A DNA stretch of 42,707 nucleotides. It comes from DATKDP01 sp035546335 (GTDB lineage Bacteria; Acidobacteriota; Thermoanaerobaculia; Gp7-AA8). Position 1 is the stretch's first letter. Each line of letters begins with the position of its first letter. The notes under the pieces are model-generated. The model was not told the origin of the DNA. It made no database searches and saw only the letters and a program-made list of their open reading frames with translations. Location: assembly GCA_035546335.1 (NCBI GenBank), contig DATKDP010000140.1, positions 1-42,707 of the forward strand, written 5' to 3'. A program made the translations under genes and the position numbers. This document shows, one piece after another, positions 31,914 to 40,446 of this stretch.

Positions 31914-33149
31914 CTAACCAAACCGGATCCGCACGAATCGCCGCTTGCCGACCTTCAGCAGAAACGAGCGCCCTGGAGTCGCGTCGAGTGTCCGCTTCAC
32001 GTCTCCCACTTTCTCGTCATCGACCAGCACGCCACCCTGGACTACCAGCCGCCGTGCCTCGCTGTTGGTCGGCGCAACACCTGCGGCCACCATGACCTTC
32101 GTCAGCAGGATCGGCTCGCCGGCCGAGGGAAGCACCCTTTCCTCGAGATCCGCCGGCACTTGCCCTTCGCTGAAAACTTTGCGGAATTCGGCGTCCGCCC
32201 GCTCCGCTTCATCCGGCGTATGGAAGTCGCGGACGATCGACTGTGCAAGCGCGCGCTTCGCATCCATCGGATGGTAGCTCCCCGACTCGACCTGCCGCCG
32301 GCGCTCTTCGATGTCCGAGGGAAGCAGATCGGTACAAAGGAGGTAGTACTTCCACATCTTCGCATCGGAGATCGACATCACTTTGCCGAAGATCTCGTTC
32401 GCCGGCTCGTCGATGCCGATGTAGTTTCCGAGGGACTTCGACATCTTCTCCACGCCGTCCAGCCCCTCGAGCAGCGGCATCGTCAACACCACCTGCGGCT
32501 CGAGGCCGTACTCGCGCATCAGATCGCGTCCGACGAGGAGATTGAAGAGCTGGTCGGTGCCGCCGAGCTCGACGTCGGCCTTCAGCGCGACTGAGTCGTA
32601 CGCCTGCGCCAGGGGGTAGAGGAGCTCGTGGATCGCGATCGGCTGGTGCGAGTCCCATCGCTTGCGGAAATCATCGCGCTCGAGGATCCGGGCCAGCGTG
32701 TACTTCGCCGCGAGTCGCACCATTCCTTCCGACCCGAGCGCGCCCAGCCATTCTGAATTGAACCGCACCTCGGTTGCCACCGGATCGAGGATCTTGAAGA
32801 TCTGCTTTCGGTACGTCTCGGCATTCGCCTCGATCTCCTCTCGCGAAAGTGGAGGGCGCGTCGTTTTCTTTCCTGTCGGGTCTCCGATCATCCCGGTGAA
32901 GTCGCCGATGAGGAAGATCACCCGATGCCCGAGCTGCTGGAAGTGCTTCATCTTCCGGATCACGACCGTGTGACCGAGATGGATGTCGGGAGCCGTCGGA
33001 TCGAATCCGACCTTGACGGTCAGACGTGCTCCTTCGCTCGCCGCGCGCGCGAGCTTTGCGCGAAGATCGTTCCGCTCGATGAGATCGACCGACCCCTTGG
33101 CCAGCAGCTCGAGCTGTTCATTCACCGGCAGATTCATCGCTCCACTCAT
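31914..33149 (-). CDS. tyrS: Tyrosyl-tRNA synthetase
   Basis: A 411-residue class I synthetase that charges tRNA-Tyr. The ATP-binding HIGH motif appears as HLGH (57-60) in FDPTAPDIHLGHTVV. The KMSKS motif is intact in GVEKMSKSLGNYIG, and a C-terminal S4 RNA-binding domain (about 345-411) contains RRLVVQGGVLVDDEKV. The sequence style is that of the TyrZ-type subgroup. The ATG overlaps the TGA of a short open frame ending at 33146 (ATGA). It ends ahead of a strong terminator. Confidence 0.96.
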   Translation of the reverse strand: MSGAMNLPVNEQLELLAKGSVDLIERNDLRAKLARAASEGARLTVKVGFDPTAPDIHLGHTVVIRKMKHFQQLGHRVIFLIGDFTGMIGDPTGKKTTRPPLSREEIEANAETYRKQIFKILDPVATEVRFNSEWLGALGSEGMVRLAAKYTLARILERDDFRKRWDSHQPIAIHELLYPLAQAYDSVALKADVELGGTDQLFNLLVGRDLMREYGLEPQVVLTMPLLEGLDGVEKMSKSLGNYIGIDEPANEIFGKVMSISDAKMWKYYLLCTDLLPSDIEERRRQVESGSYHPMDAKRALAQSIVRDFHTPDEAERADAEFRKVFSEGQVPADLEERVLPSAGEPILLTKVMVAAGVAPTNSEARRLVVQGGVLVDDEKVGDVKRTLDATPGRSFLLKVGKRRFVRIRFG

Positions 33150-33295
33150 GGGGTCGTCATTCTACCAACACCACTCGAGGGCGGGCGGGAAAGCTCTATA
33201 CGGATGCCGACCTCGTCGTCGAGCTGGACCGAAGTGCTCACCCCAATCGTGCCGATCGAGCTCCCGAGATCCTGAGAGCCAGTCACCACTTCCAT
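33146..33295 (-). CDS. Possible 49-codon gene coupled to tyrS
   Basis: A short open frame from ATG 33295 to a TGA that overlaps the tyrS ATG as ATGA. The product begins MEVVTGSQDLGSS and continues IGTIGVSTSVQLDDEVGIRI. The first 36 codons have the G/C-rich third positions of neighbouring genes; the last ones do not. An in-frame TAG lies 18 bases upstream of the ATG, and no Shine-Dalgarno is visible. It may be a real small gene or the 3' end of a longer gene broken by a frameshift, since MFEKLVAGVDDRSTT lies just upstream in another frame. No family is recognised. The remaining spacer to 33397 shows nothing else. Confidence 0.35.
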   Translation of the reverse strand: MEVVTGSQDLGSSIGTIGVSTSVQLDDEVGIRIELSRPPSSGVGRMTTP

Positions 33296-33397
33296 ACGTC
33301 GTCGATCTGTCGTCTACACCAGCGACGAGCTTCTCGAACATCAGGCGTCCCCGATCGTTCGTCTTGCTCTGGGAGCAGGGCGTGCGGCTGGTCTGAA

Positions 33398-33985
33398 ATG
33401 CCGAGACCCCAAGCCGTCACAGCGCGTGGTAACATCCTCGCAGGTTTTCTCGTGACACTTCTCTATTTCTCACTCTTCGCGATCGGTGTGATCTTCACCA
33501 TCGTCACCTCGCTCCTGTCGATCGACGGCGGGGCCGACGTCGCCGGCCATGGCGACATCGGCGGCGAGGTCTCGATCCCGATCTTCTCGCCGACGATTCT
33601 CTCGGTCTTCATCACCGGCTTCGGGGGGATCGGCGCAATCCTCCGGATGACGCTCGGCCTCCATCCTCTCGCCGAGGTCGGTCTCGCCGCCGCGGGAGGC
33701 CTAGGATTTGCCTTCGTCGGTCTTGCCATCCTCGGAGCGATCACGCGACGAACACAGGTCGGCAGCGAATATGCGACGCACGACCTCGTCGGAGGCCAGG
33801 CGGAAGTGATCACTCCGATCCCCGAGAACGGCCTCGGCGAGGTCGCTTATGTGAAGAAGGGCACGCGCTCCAATGCGCCGGCCCGCTCACGCGACGGCCG
33901 GCCGATTCCCCGCAACACCGACGTACGCATCGTTTCCGTGAGCGGCACCACGATGGTGGTCGAGATGCTCCCGTCGGATTCGTAA
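33398..33985 (+). CDS. NfeD-family membrane protein (YuaF-like)
   Basis: A 195-residue protein with an N-terminal membrane helix (about 15-40), a second hydrophobic region (about 65-125) and a C-terminal OB-fold-like domain (about 140-190: HDLVGGQAEVITPI, TDVRIVSVSGTTMVVEML). This is the short NfeD form that partners flotillins in membrane microdomains. It lies 44 bases ahead of the flotillin gene. ATG 33398 lacks a good ribosome-binding site; GTG 33452, after GCAGG, is an alternative start that would remove 18 residues. Confidence 0.8.
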   Translation: MPRPQAVTARGNILAGFLVTLLYFSLFAIGVIFTIVTSLLSIDGGADVAGHGDIGGEVSIPIFSPTILSVFITGFGGIGAILRMTLGLHPLAEVGLAAAGGLGFAFVGLAILGAITRRTQVGSEYATHDLVGGQAEVITPIPENGLGEVAYVKKGTRSNAPARSRDGRPIPRNTDVRIVSVSGTTMVVEMLPSDS

Positions 33986-34029
33986 CTCTTCATGATCCTC
34001 TCCTCAACCAACTCCAGAAGGAACACGAC

Positions 34030-35589
34030 ATGATCCAGGTCATTGAAAGTCTGTCGAATGCAGGAATGGCGGCATTGATCGGCGCGGCCATCGTTTTCGT
34101 CTTTCTCGTTTCGATCATCACCTATGCCAAGCGATATCAGAAGGTCGGTCCGAATGAGGTGATGATCATCTCCGGACGCAGCCACCGCCTCAGAAACCCC
34201 GACGGAAGCGAAGAGATCGTCGGTTATCGCATCCGCGCCGGCGGCGGCGCCTTCATCTGGCCGCTGCTCGAACGCGTCGACGTCCTCTCGCTCGAAGTCA
34301 TGACCCTCGACATCAAGACCCCGGAGGTCTACACCAAACCGGGCGTTCCGATCCAGGTCGACGGGGTCGCTCAGATCAAGGTGCGCGGCGACGAGCAGTC
34401 GATCCGCACGGCCGCGGAGCAGTTTCTCGGCAAGTCGCCCGATGACATCCAGAAGATCGCACAGCAGACGGTCGAAGGACATCTGCGAGCCATCGTCGGG
34501 CAGCTCACCGTCGAAGACATCTACACCAACCGCGATCAGTTCTCCGCCAAGGTTCAGGAGGTGGCCGTGGCCGACATGGCCAACATGGGCCTTCAGATCG
34601 TCAGCTTCACCCTGCGCGACATCCGCGATCAGCATGGTTACCTCGAGGCACTCGGCAGGCCGCGCATCGCCGAGATCAAGAGGGACGCGATCATCGCCCA
34701 GGCGAATGCCGATCGCGATGCGACGATGCAGTCAGCCGGCGCGCGCCAGCAGGCGGAGACGGCGCGGATCGAGGCGGAGACGAAGATCGCCGAATCGAAT
34801 CGCGATTATCTGATGAAGAAGGCGGACTACGACGCGGCGACGAATCAGAAGAAGGCGGAAGCCGATCTCGCCTACGACCTCCAGAGGTTCCGCACCAATC
34901 AGGAACTGAAGAAGGAGGAGGTGAAGGTGTCGGTCATCGAGCGGGAGCAGATGATCGAGGTGCAGCAGCGCGAGATCAAGCGCCGCGAGCTCGAGCTCGA
35001 AGCGACGATCAAGAAGGCGGCCGACGCCGAGAGGTATCGGATCGAGGCCGAAGCGAGCGCGAAGCAGTTCCAGCTCGAGGCCGAAGCGAAGGGACGCGCG
35101 CAGGCTGCCCGCGTCGAGGGCGAAGCGAAGGCCGACGTCGTCCGCGCTACGGGAACGGCTGAAGCGGGCATCATCGCTCAGAAGGGTGAAGCTCAGGCGA
35201 AGGTCGTCGAAGCCACCGGCGTCGCCGAGGCCGCAGCGATGCTGAAGAAGGCGCAATCGTTCCAGCAGTACAATCAGGCTGCCGTCCTTCAGATGTTCAT
35301 CGAGATGCTGCCGCAGATCGCCCAGGCGCTCGCCGAGCCGCTGTCGAAGACGGCCAGCATCACCATCGTCGATACCGGCGGAAGCGGCGACGGAGCCGGC
35401 GGCGGCGTATCGCGCTTCACCGGCGATATGGCTGCAGCGATGGCCCAGGTCCCGGCAGTCGTCAAGGCACTCGCCGGAGTCGATCTCAAAGACGTGATCG
35501 CCAAAGCGTCCGGACAGCAGCTCGGAGCCACCGAGCCGGCGTCTGTCCCGCCGGGCGACAAGCCGCCGAAGCTGGGCGCACGGGCTTGA
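34030..35589 (+). CDS. floT: Flotillin-like SPFH protein
   Basis: A 519-residue membrane-associated protein. An N-terminal hydrophobic hairpin (about 8-28) is followed by a PHB/SPFH domain (about 30-200: VGPNEVMIISGRSH, GGGAFIWPLLERVDVLSLE). Next is a long helical region rich in EA/KA repeats (about 210-400), as in flotillins. The C-terminal region is Gly-rich. Flotillins organise membrane microdomains in the inner membrane, with NfeD/YuaF as partner, which is the preceding gene. AAGGAA lies about 8 bases before ATG 34030. A 12-bp hairpin follows the stop. Confidence 0.93.
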   Translation: MIQVIESLSNAGMAALIGAAIVFVFLVSIITYAKRYQKVGPNEVMIISGRSHRLRNPDGSEEIVGYRIRAGGGAFIWPLLERVDVLSLEVMTLDIKTPEVYTKPGVPIQVDGVAQIKVRGDEQSIRTAAEQFLGKSPDDIQKIAQQTVEGHLRAIVGQLTVEDIYTNRDQFSAKVQEVAVADMANMGLQIVSFTLRDIRDQHGYLEALGRPRIAEIKRDAIIAQANADRDATMQSAGARQQAETARIEAETKIAESNRDYLMKKADYDAATNQKKAEADLAYDLQRFRTNQELKKEEVKVSVIEREQMIEVQQREIKRRELELEATIKKAADAERYRIEAEASAKQFQLEAEAKGRAQAARVEGEAKADVVRATGTAEAGIIAQKGEAQAKVVEATGVAEAAAMLKKAQSFQQYNQAAVLQMFIEMLPQIAQALAEPLSKTASITIVDTGGSGDGAGGGVSRFTGDMAAAMAQVPAVVKALAGVDLKDVIAKASGQQLGATEPASVPPGDKPPKLGARA

Positions 35590-35594
35590 TGTTC

Positions 35595-35622
35595 CGGTGG
35601 TGGCGCTTCGCGCTCACCACCG
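35595..35622 (+). terminator. Hairpin downstream of flotillin gene
   Basis: CGGTGGTG-GCGC pairs with GCGC-T-CACCACCG across a TTC loop; the stem has 12 base pairs and one bulged T. It lies 6 bases after the flotillin stop. No T tract follows, so it may end transcription weakly or protect the 3' end. Confidence 0.5.
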
Positions 35623-35666
35623 ACTGGATTCCACTCACCCCTTCGGGATGAAGGACGATTCAGGTT

Positions 35667-36035
35667 TCACTTTTCCGGCGTCAGAGCGTTCTCCGCCTGC
35701 GAAATTTCCGTGTCGAGCTGCTCACCGATTGCGATGATCGACACCGAGAGCTCCTGGGGGGAGAGGCGCGGATGTCGATCCTCCTCGAGGAAGGCGTTGA
35801 GCTTTCCATTCATCGCCGAAGCCAGTTCCGAGATTCGGGGGTATCCCAGCGATCCTCCCGACCCCTTGAGCTGGTGCGAAAGGAACAGGAGGGCCGGAAA
35901 TGCGATCTTGAACTGCTTTCCGGACACGAGCTGTTTCCCGTGATCCCTGATCAGCTCGACCTTCTCGCGTACGTCGCGCAGGTAGTCGAGGCGCAACTCA
36001 CGCATCTCGTCGGATGATACGTCGGCGGTGGTCAT
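35667..36035 (-). CDS. HPt-domain phosphotransfer protein
   Basis: A 122-residue, all-helical histidine phosphotransfer domain. FLSHQLKGSGGSLGYPRISE (51-70) places phospho-acceptor His54 in the HxLKGS-type motif. It relays phosphate between a hybrid sensor kinase and a response regulator in the cytoplasm, but no two-component gene is adjacent. ATG 36035 is preceded by AGGAGG. It converges on flotillin and is preceded by a REP-like repeat. Confidence 0.88.
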   Translation of the reverse strand: MTTADVSSDEMRELRLDYLRDVREKVELIRDHGKQLVSGKQFKIAFPALLFLSHQLKGSGGSLGYPRISELASAMNGKLNAFLEEDRHPRLSPQELSVSIIAIGEQLDTEISQAENALTPEK

Positions 36036-36140
36036 CAGGCCTCCTGGCGTTCTCGAGCATGAAAAGTGCCAGCAGCAGTGAAAAGCGGCGGTGGAACAGG
36101 TGAATCACCCACCAGCGGCCGGTGAAGATGACATAGCAAA

Positions 36141-36262
36141 CCGTGCCGTCATCTGAGCGAGGCGGTTGGGTGGGCGTGAGCGAAGGATCTGCGATCGGCA
36201 ACTGTCTAAGAACGCAGATCCTTCACTCACACCCTGCATCCCACCCTCGTTCAGGATGACGG
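36141..36262. repeat. REP-like long hairpin element, copy 3
   Basis: The arms run from GCCGTCATCTGAGCGAGGC to GATGACGGC, with GCGAAGGATCTGCGATCGGC near the centre and AACGCAGATCCTTCACTCAC on the right. The centre ATCGGCAACTGTCTAAGAAC is identical to copy 4 at 42606 and opposite to copy 1 at 10211. It fills most of the 36036-36273 spacer between the HPt and SpoU genes. Confidence 0.85.
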
Positions 36263-36273
36263 CGTGACCAGTA

Positions 36274-37014
36274 TCATGAGAACCGGCGCTGGTAGATCCG
36301 CGAGAGAAGGATCGCTGCGGCGGAAGCGACATTGAGCGACTCCACGCGATCGGACATCGGAATCGAAACGGACTCCGCTCTTTCGGCGACTTCATCGGAC
36401 ACACCGCGTCCCTCGCTCCCGAAGACGAGCAACAGCCGCTCGCCCGGGAGCTCTCGGATCGATCCCCCCTGCGTCGTCGTGGCGAACAGAGGGAAGTGGC
36501 GCCGGTCGGCAACCTCGAGGATCTCGGTTCGCAACGCACTGCAGATCGGAATCGCGAGTGCCGACCCAGCCGATGCGCGCAGAGCTTTTTGAGAAAAGGG
36601 ATCCGCGCAGCCCTCGGTCAGAATCACTCCATCGGCGTCGAATGCGGCGCTGAGCCGAACGATTGCTCCGACATTGCCCGGATCCTGAACGGCATCGAGC
36701 ATGACCAGAGTCCCGCGGGCACGATCGAAGAGAGTATCGAGCGATGACTCGGAGCGCTCGAACAGGCCGAGAAGTCCCTGCGAATGGACCGTGTCGGTGA
36801 GCGACCTGAGGAGCGCAGGAGAAAAGCGAAGAGCGCGAACCACCACACCCGGCCATTCTCTGTCGGTCGCGAAGGCGATCGGTTTCCAGCCGCGGGCAAT
36901 CGCATCTTCGATCTGTTTCGGTCCCTCGATCACGATCTCCTGATCGTGAGCGCGGATGGCCTCTTTGAACCGGCGGTACCAGGGATTGGCGCGACTGCTG
37001 ATCTCTGCTGCCAT
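36274..37014 (-). CDS. SpoU/TrmH-family RNA 2'-O-methyltransferase
   Basis: A 246-residue methyltransferase that adds a methyl to a ribose 2'-OH in tRNA or rRNA using S-adenosylmethionine. The three SPOUT motifs are intact: MLDAVQDPGNVGAIVRL (motif 1, about 105-121), LLLVFGSEGRGVSDE (motif 2) and VSIPMSDRVESLNVASAAAI (motif 3). An N-terminal substrate-binding segment (about 1-95) precedes them. This is closest in style to RlmB/TsnR-type enzymes; the target base cannot be assigned. Confidence 0.92.
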   Translation of the reverse strand: MAAEISSRANPWYRRFKEAIRAHDQEIVIEGPKQIEDAIARGWKPIAFATDREWPGVVVRALRFSPALLRSLTDTVHSQGLLGLFERSESSLDTLFDRARGTLVMLDAVQDPGNVGAIVRLSAAFDADGVILTEGCADPFSQKALRASAGSALAIPICSALRTEILEVADRRHFPLFATTTQGGSIRELPGERLLLVFGSEGRGVSDEVAERAESVSIPMSDRVESLNVASAAAILLSRIYQRRFS

Positions 37015-37137
37015 TCCGGTGTCGAATCATACCGCCGATCGTCCGGCATTCGACGCCGGGCGACTCGTCTTTTCGCCTGATGCTGAGGTATCGTTGTCGA
37101 GCCGAACTCCAACCCAGGCGAGGAGAGGAGCGAACAG

Positions 37138-38343
37138 TTGACGACGTTGACCCGGCCGAAGATCCGATTCGCATCGCGCGTGACCGGGATTCAGACCTCG
37201 CCGACCCTGGTGATGCTGAATCGCGCGAGGGAGATGCAGGCGAGAGGGATCGACGTGATCGATTTCGCCCCGGGCGAGCCCGATTTCGACACTCCCCCGT
37301 CGGTCGCCGCCGCCGGAAAACGAGCCATCGACCAGGGACACACCAGGTACACGAATGCTCTCGGAACGGCGGAGCTGCGCGCCGCGATCGCGCGGAAATA
37401 CAACGAGTGCTACGGCACCTCGATCCGGATTGCCAACGTGATCGCCGGCACCGGGGGCAAACAGGAGCTCTTCAATCTGATGCTCGCCCTCGTCTCTCCC
37501 GGCGACGAAGTGATCGTTCCGGCGCCATACTGGGTGAGTTTCCCCGATCAAATCCTCTTTGCCGGCGGGATTCCTCGCTTCGCGCCGGCCCGCCCGGAGA
37601 ACCGCTTGCGAACGCAGCTTCGCGACATCGAGCCACTGGTCAGCCCGCGCACACGGGGACTCATCCTCAACTCGCCATCCAACCCTTCGGGCGCTGTGAT
37701 CGACCGCGTCGATCTGGAAGACATCATTCGCTTTTGTCACGACCGGCAGATGTTTCTCGTGTTCGATGAGACCTATGAGCGTTTCCTCTACGATGGTGCC
37801 GAGCACACCTCGGCGGCAGCCTGGTTCGACGACTTCCCCGAGACGATCATCGCCGTCAATTCGATGTCGAAGACGTATGCCATGACCGGCTGGAGGCTGG
37901 GGTACGCGGTCGCGCACGAGGAGGTGATCGAGGCGATCGGCAGGATCCAGAGCCATTCGACGTCCAATCCATCGTCGATCTCTCAATTCGCAGCCGTCGA
38001 GGCACTCGCCAGCGCCGGCGACGAGGTTCGGGCGATGATCGACGCGTATGCCGAACGGAGAAAGTGGCTCGTTCCCGCTCTCAACGCCATCCCCGGGCTC
38101 GACTGTGACTGGCCTGACGGCGCCTTCTACGTGTTTCCGTCGGTCCGGGGCCTCTACGGAGTGGGCGGAATCGACGACTCGACGTCGCTGTCCGAGTATC
38201 TGCTCGAACAGGCGCACGTCGCCGTGGTCCCAGGTGCTGCGTTCGGGGCGGACGACCACATCCGGATCAGCTACGCCACGTCGCTCGAGCGTCTTCAGGA
38301 AGGCGTCGCGCGCATTCAGGTCGCCGTGCAGAAGCTACTGTAG
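37138..38343 (+). CDS. aspC: Class I pyridoxal-phosphate aminotransferase (aspartate type)
   Basis: A 401-residue fold-type I aminotransferase that transfers an amino group between aspartate and a keto acid, probably with a related role on aromatic or prephenate substrates. The PLP Lys245 lies in NSMSKTYAMTGWRLGY. Asn182 (SPSNPSG), Asp210 and Tyr213 (VFDETYERFL) contact the cofactor, and GTGGKQELFNL marks the phosphate loop. It starts with TTG at 37138, supported by AGGAGAGGAG upstream. It is divergent from the SpoU gene. Confidence 0.9.
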   Translation: MTTLTRPKIRFASRVTGIQTSPTLVMLNRAREMQARGIDVIDFAPGEPDFDTPPSVAAAGKRAIDQGHTRYTNALGTAELRAAIARKYNECYGTSIRIANVIAGTGGKQELFNLMLALVSPGDEVIVPAPYWVSFPDQILFAGGIPRFAPARPENRLRTQLRDIEPLVSPRTRGLILNSPSNPSGAVIDRVDLEDIIRFCHDRQMFLVFDETYERFLYDGAEHTSAAAWFDDFPETIIAVNSMSKTYAMTGWRLGYAVAHEEVIEAIGRIQSHSTSNPSSISQFAAVEALASAGDEVRAMIDAYAERRKWLVPALNAIPGLDCDWPDGAFYVFPSVRGLYGVGGIDDSTSLSEYLLEQAHVAVVPGAAFGADDHIRISYATSLERLQEGVARIQVAVQKLL

Positions 38344-38387
38344 CGACAGTTGCCTTTTGCCGCGCGGTGGCGCCACACTGGACGGCA

Positions 38388-39224
38388 ATGGCTGCGGGAA
38401 AACTGCTGCTGATCGGCACGCCGATCGGCAATCTGGGTGATCTTTCCCCACGGGCCCTCGACGCGCTGCGCTCGTGCGACACGCTCCTCTGCGAGGACAC
38501 GCGCCACACGGGAAAACTGCTGGCGTACTTCGGAGTACAAGCAAGGCTCGAAAGCTTTCATGACTTCAACGAGGACCAGAAGACCGATCGCGTGATCGAG
38601 AGGATCGCAGGCGGGGAAACCATCGCTCTGGTCAGCGATGCCGGGATGCCGGTGCTGTCGGATCCCGGATTTCCGTTGATTCGCCGTGCGCGTCTGGCGG
38701 GACTCGCCGTCGAGCCGATCCCCGGTCCCTTCGCTGCAGCGCTGGCACTCGCAGCCAGCGGTCTTCCACCGCTCCCCTTCGCGTTCTTCGGCTTCGTTCC
38801 CCATCGCAGCGCCGAGAGGCGTGAGCTCTATCGCAGGCTTGCAGCGCTGGAGATGACCGTCGTCGTCTACGAGTCGGCGGAGCGAATTCTCGAATCGCTC
38901 GCCGATGCGAGACTGGCATTCGGTGACGCGGACATGACTCTCGCACGGGAGATGACGAAGCTGCACGAAGAGCTCGTTCACGGAACGATCGGCGAGGTCA
39001 TCGATCGCCTTTCGACCCGGGAAAGGATTCGGGGGGAGATCACTCTGGTCATCGCCGCCCCAGCGATCGCGGCCGTCGAGGCGGATCCGGAACGAATCCG
39101 AGACGAGTTTCACAGATTGCGGAACGAAGGAGTCCGGCGACCCGACGCCGCGAAGATTCTGGCGGAGCGCTACCGGCTCAGGAAGAGTGATCTCTACAGG
39201 ATGCTGCTCGACGAAGACGGTTGA
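38388..39224 (+). CDS. rsmI: 16S rRNA (cytidine-1402 2'-O)-methyltransferase
   Basis: The 278-residue SAM-dependent methyltransferase modifies C1402 in the ribosomal decoding centre. It shows LLLIGTPIGNLGDLSPRAL (5-23), LCEDTRHTGKLL, the motif ALVSDAGMPVLSDPG and PGPFAAALALAASGLP, then FFGFVPHRSAERR. It ends with a short helical domain. I chose ATG 38388; a GTG 21 bases upstream would add MAPHWTA. It lies 44 bases after the aminotransferase and converges on pgsA. Confidence 0.94.
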   Translation: MAAGKLLLIGTPIGNLGDLSPRALDALRSCDTLLCEDTRHTGKLLAYFGVQARLESFHDFNEDQKTDRVIERIAGGETIALVSDAGMPVLSDPGFPLIRRARLAGLAVEPIPGPFAAALALAASGLPPLPFAFFGFVPHRSAERRELYRRLAALEMTVVVYESAERILESLADARLAFGDADMTLAREMTKLHEELVHGTIGEVIDRLSTRERIRGEITLVIAAPAIAAVEADPERIRDEFHRLRNEGVRRPDAAKILAERYRLRKSDLYRMLLDEDG

Positions 39225-39234
39225 CCGCTATCAA

Positions 39235-39861
39235 TCAGGCTTTGCGCCACGCCTTCGAGAACTTCAGGAAATAATCGATTCCCGAGCCAAGAGCGAAGAT
39301 GACCACGACCCAGAGAGCGATCTTGCCGACGAACATGAACTCGCCGAGCTCGTATCCGAGGATGAGCAGTGCGACGGCGACGACCTGGGAGATCGTCTTC
39401 CCCTTCCCCAGGGGAGAGGCGGCGATGGTGATGCCCTGCTGGGCCGCAATCGAACGGAGGCCCGATACGGCGAACTCCCGCCCGAGGATGATGACGATCA
39501 TCCACGCCGGAGCGAGCTGGAGCTCGACGAGGGAGATGAGCGCGGCGGAGATGAGGAGCTTGTCGGCGATCGGGTCGAGAAGGATGCCGAGCTTGGTGAC
39601 TTTCCCGAGTCGCCGGGCGAAGTAGCCGTCGAGCAGATCGGTGATCGCGGCGACGAGAAAGATCGCGAGCCCGACGTACTCGCGCCCGCTGAACTTGGTC
39701 AACAGCACGGCAACCAGGATCGGGACGAGAAAAATGCGAAGAAGCGTGAGGGAGTTGGGAAGATTCAGAATTTCCTGCCTCGCCGTCTCCTCCGTGTCGC
39801 CCTTTTCGGAAACCGCCAACCGCAGTGTTTTTTCGCCCTGGGGCTGCATGGAAGAGCTCAT
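39235..39861 (-). CDS. pgsA: CDP-diacylglycerol-glycerol-3-phosphate phosphatidyltransferase
   Basis: A 208-residue inner-membrane enzyme that makes phosphatidylglycerol phosphate, the precursor of phosphatidylglycerol and cardiolipin. It has NLPNSLTLLRIFLVP near the N-terminus of the conserved region, and the family motif in ITDLLDGYFARRLGKVTKLG followed by ILLDPIADK. FAVSGLRSIAAQQG is also typical of PgsA. The hydrophilic N-terminus of about 30 residues is longer than usual. Start 39861 (MSSSMQP) is my choice; an ATG at 39963 would add a further 34. Confidence 0.88.
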   Translation of the reverse strand: MSSSMQPQGEKTLRLAVSEKGDTEETARQEILNLPNSLTLLRIFLVPILVAVLLTKFSGREYVGLAIFLVAAITDLLDGYFARRLGKVTKLGILLDPIADKLLISAALISLVELQLAPAWMIVIILGREFAVSGLRSIAAQQGITIAASPLGKGKTISQVVAVALLILGYELGEFMFVGKIALWVVVIFALGSGIDYFLKFSKAWRKA

Positions 39862-39972
39862 ATCGGACACGCCCGACTCAGCATAACCCTTTCGTGAATC
39901 AAAGGGAAAGCGAGGGCCTGCATAGGAATTTAATCGCGGCTGATCGACATTCTCAGGAATCACCTGCCTGTT

Positions 39973-40059
39973 GCGAAAGTGGCGGAATTGGTAGACGCAC
40001 TAGATTCAGGGTCTAGCGGTCGTCAGACCGTGGGGGTTCGAGTCCCCCCTTTCGCACCA
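39973..40059 (+). tRNA. tRNA-Leu (anticodon CAG)
   Basis: This 87-base class II tRNA has acceptor arms GCGAAAG and CTTTCGC. The anticodon stem CTAGA/TCTAG encloses TTCAGGG, giving anticodon CAG, and a variable arm (CGGTCGTCAGACCG) is present. The T arm is GGGGG-TTCGAGT-CCCCC, and CCA is encoded at 40057-40059. It reads the CUG leucine codon. It converges on the coiled-coil gene that ends at 40078. Confidence 0.96.
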
Positions 40060-40077
40060 ATCGGTTGATCTTCCCGA

Positions 40078-40428
40078 TCATTCGGCGCTCACGCCGTCGT
40101 CCGCCACCTCGTCGAGCGTCTCGAGGTGAGAGAGAATCCGCTCGATCCGGATGCGGATCTCGCCACGCTCGGTCTCGAACTGTTTCCGCTCCGAATCGAG
40201 ATTCGCAAACCGGCCGGCATCCTCCTCCTTTTCGCGAAGCGCTCGTTCGGTCTCGTCCAGACGCTTTCGGAGTGAATCGCGCTCGCGGCGAAGAGATTTG
40301 ATGGTGGCGATCGCCTTGTCCACCCGCTCGCTCAGCCTCGCCAGAATCTGCTTGTCGTCTGTCTCCGCGAGGCTCGTCTGCTCTCCTTCCCCTTCTTTTC
40401 TCACCCGTTTCTCCTTCGACATCTCCAT
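40078..40428 (-). CDS. Coiled-coil protein downstream of pheT (ZapB-like?)
   Basis: A 116-residue soluble protein with a basic N-terminus and a continuous coiled coil from about 27 to 103 (RLSERVDKAIATIKSLRRER; LDETERALREKEEDAGRF). Charge and heptad spacing resemble small division-associated coiled coils such as ZapB, which in some bacteria are encoded next to pheT. That identification is inference from size and neighbour. Met3 (40422) is an alternative start. It follows pheT by 18 bases and ends 18 bases from tRNA-Leu. Confidence 0.7.
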   Translation of the reverse strand: MEMSKEKRVRKEGEGEQTSLAETDDKQILARLSERVDKAIATIKSLRRERDSLRKRLDETERALREKEEDAGRFANLDSERKQFETERGEIRIRIERILSHLETLDEVADDGVSAE

Positions 40429-40446
40429 CCTCCCTCTGCAGTCCCT

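Noticed and set aside
35998..36201. 67-codon minus-strand frame with hydrophobic stretch FSLLLALFML overlapping the HPt start
   Set aside because: Its start lies inside a REP-like repeat, and the frame runs through the HPt ribosome-binding site and start.
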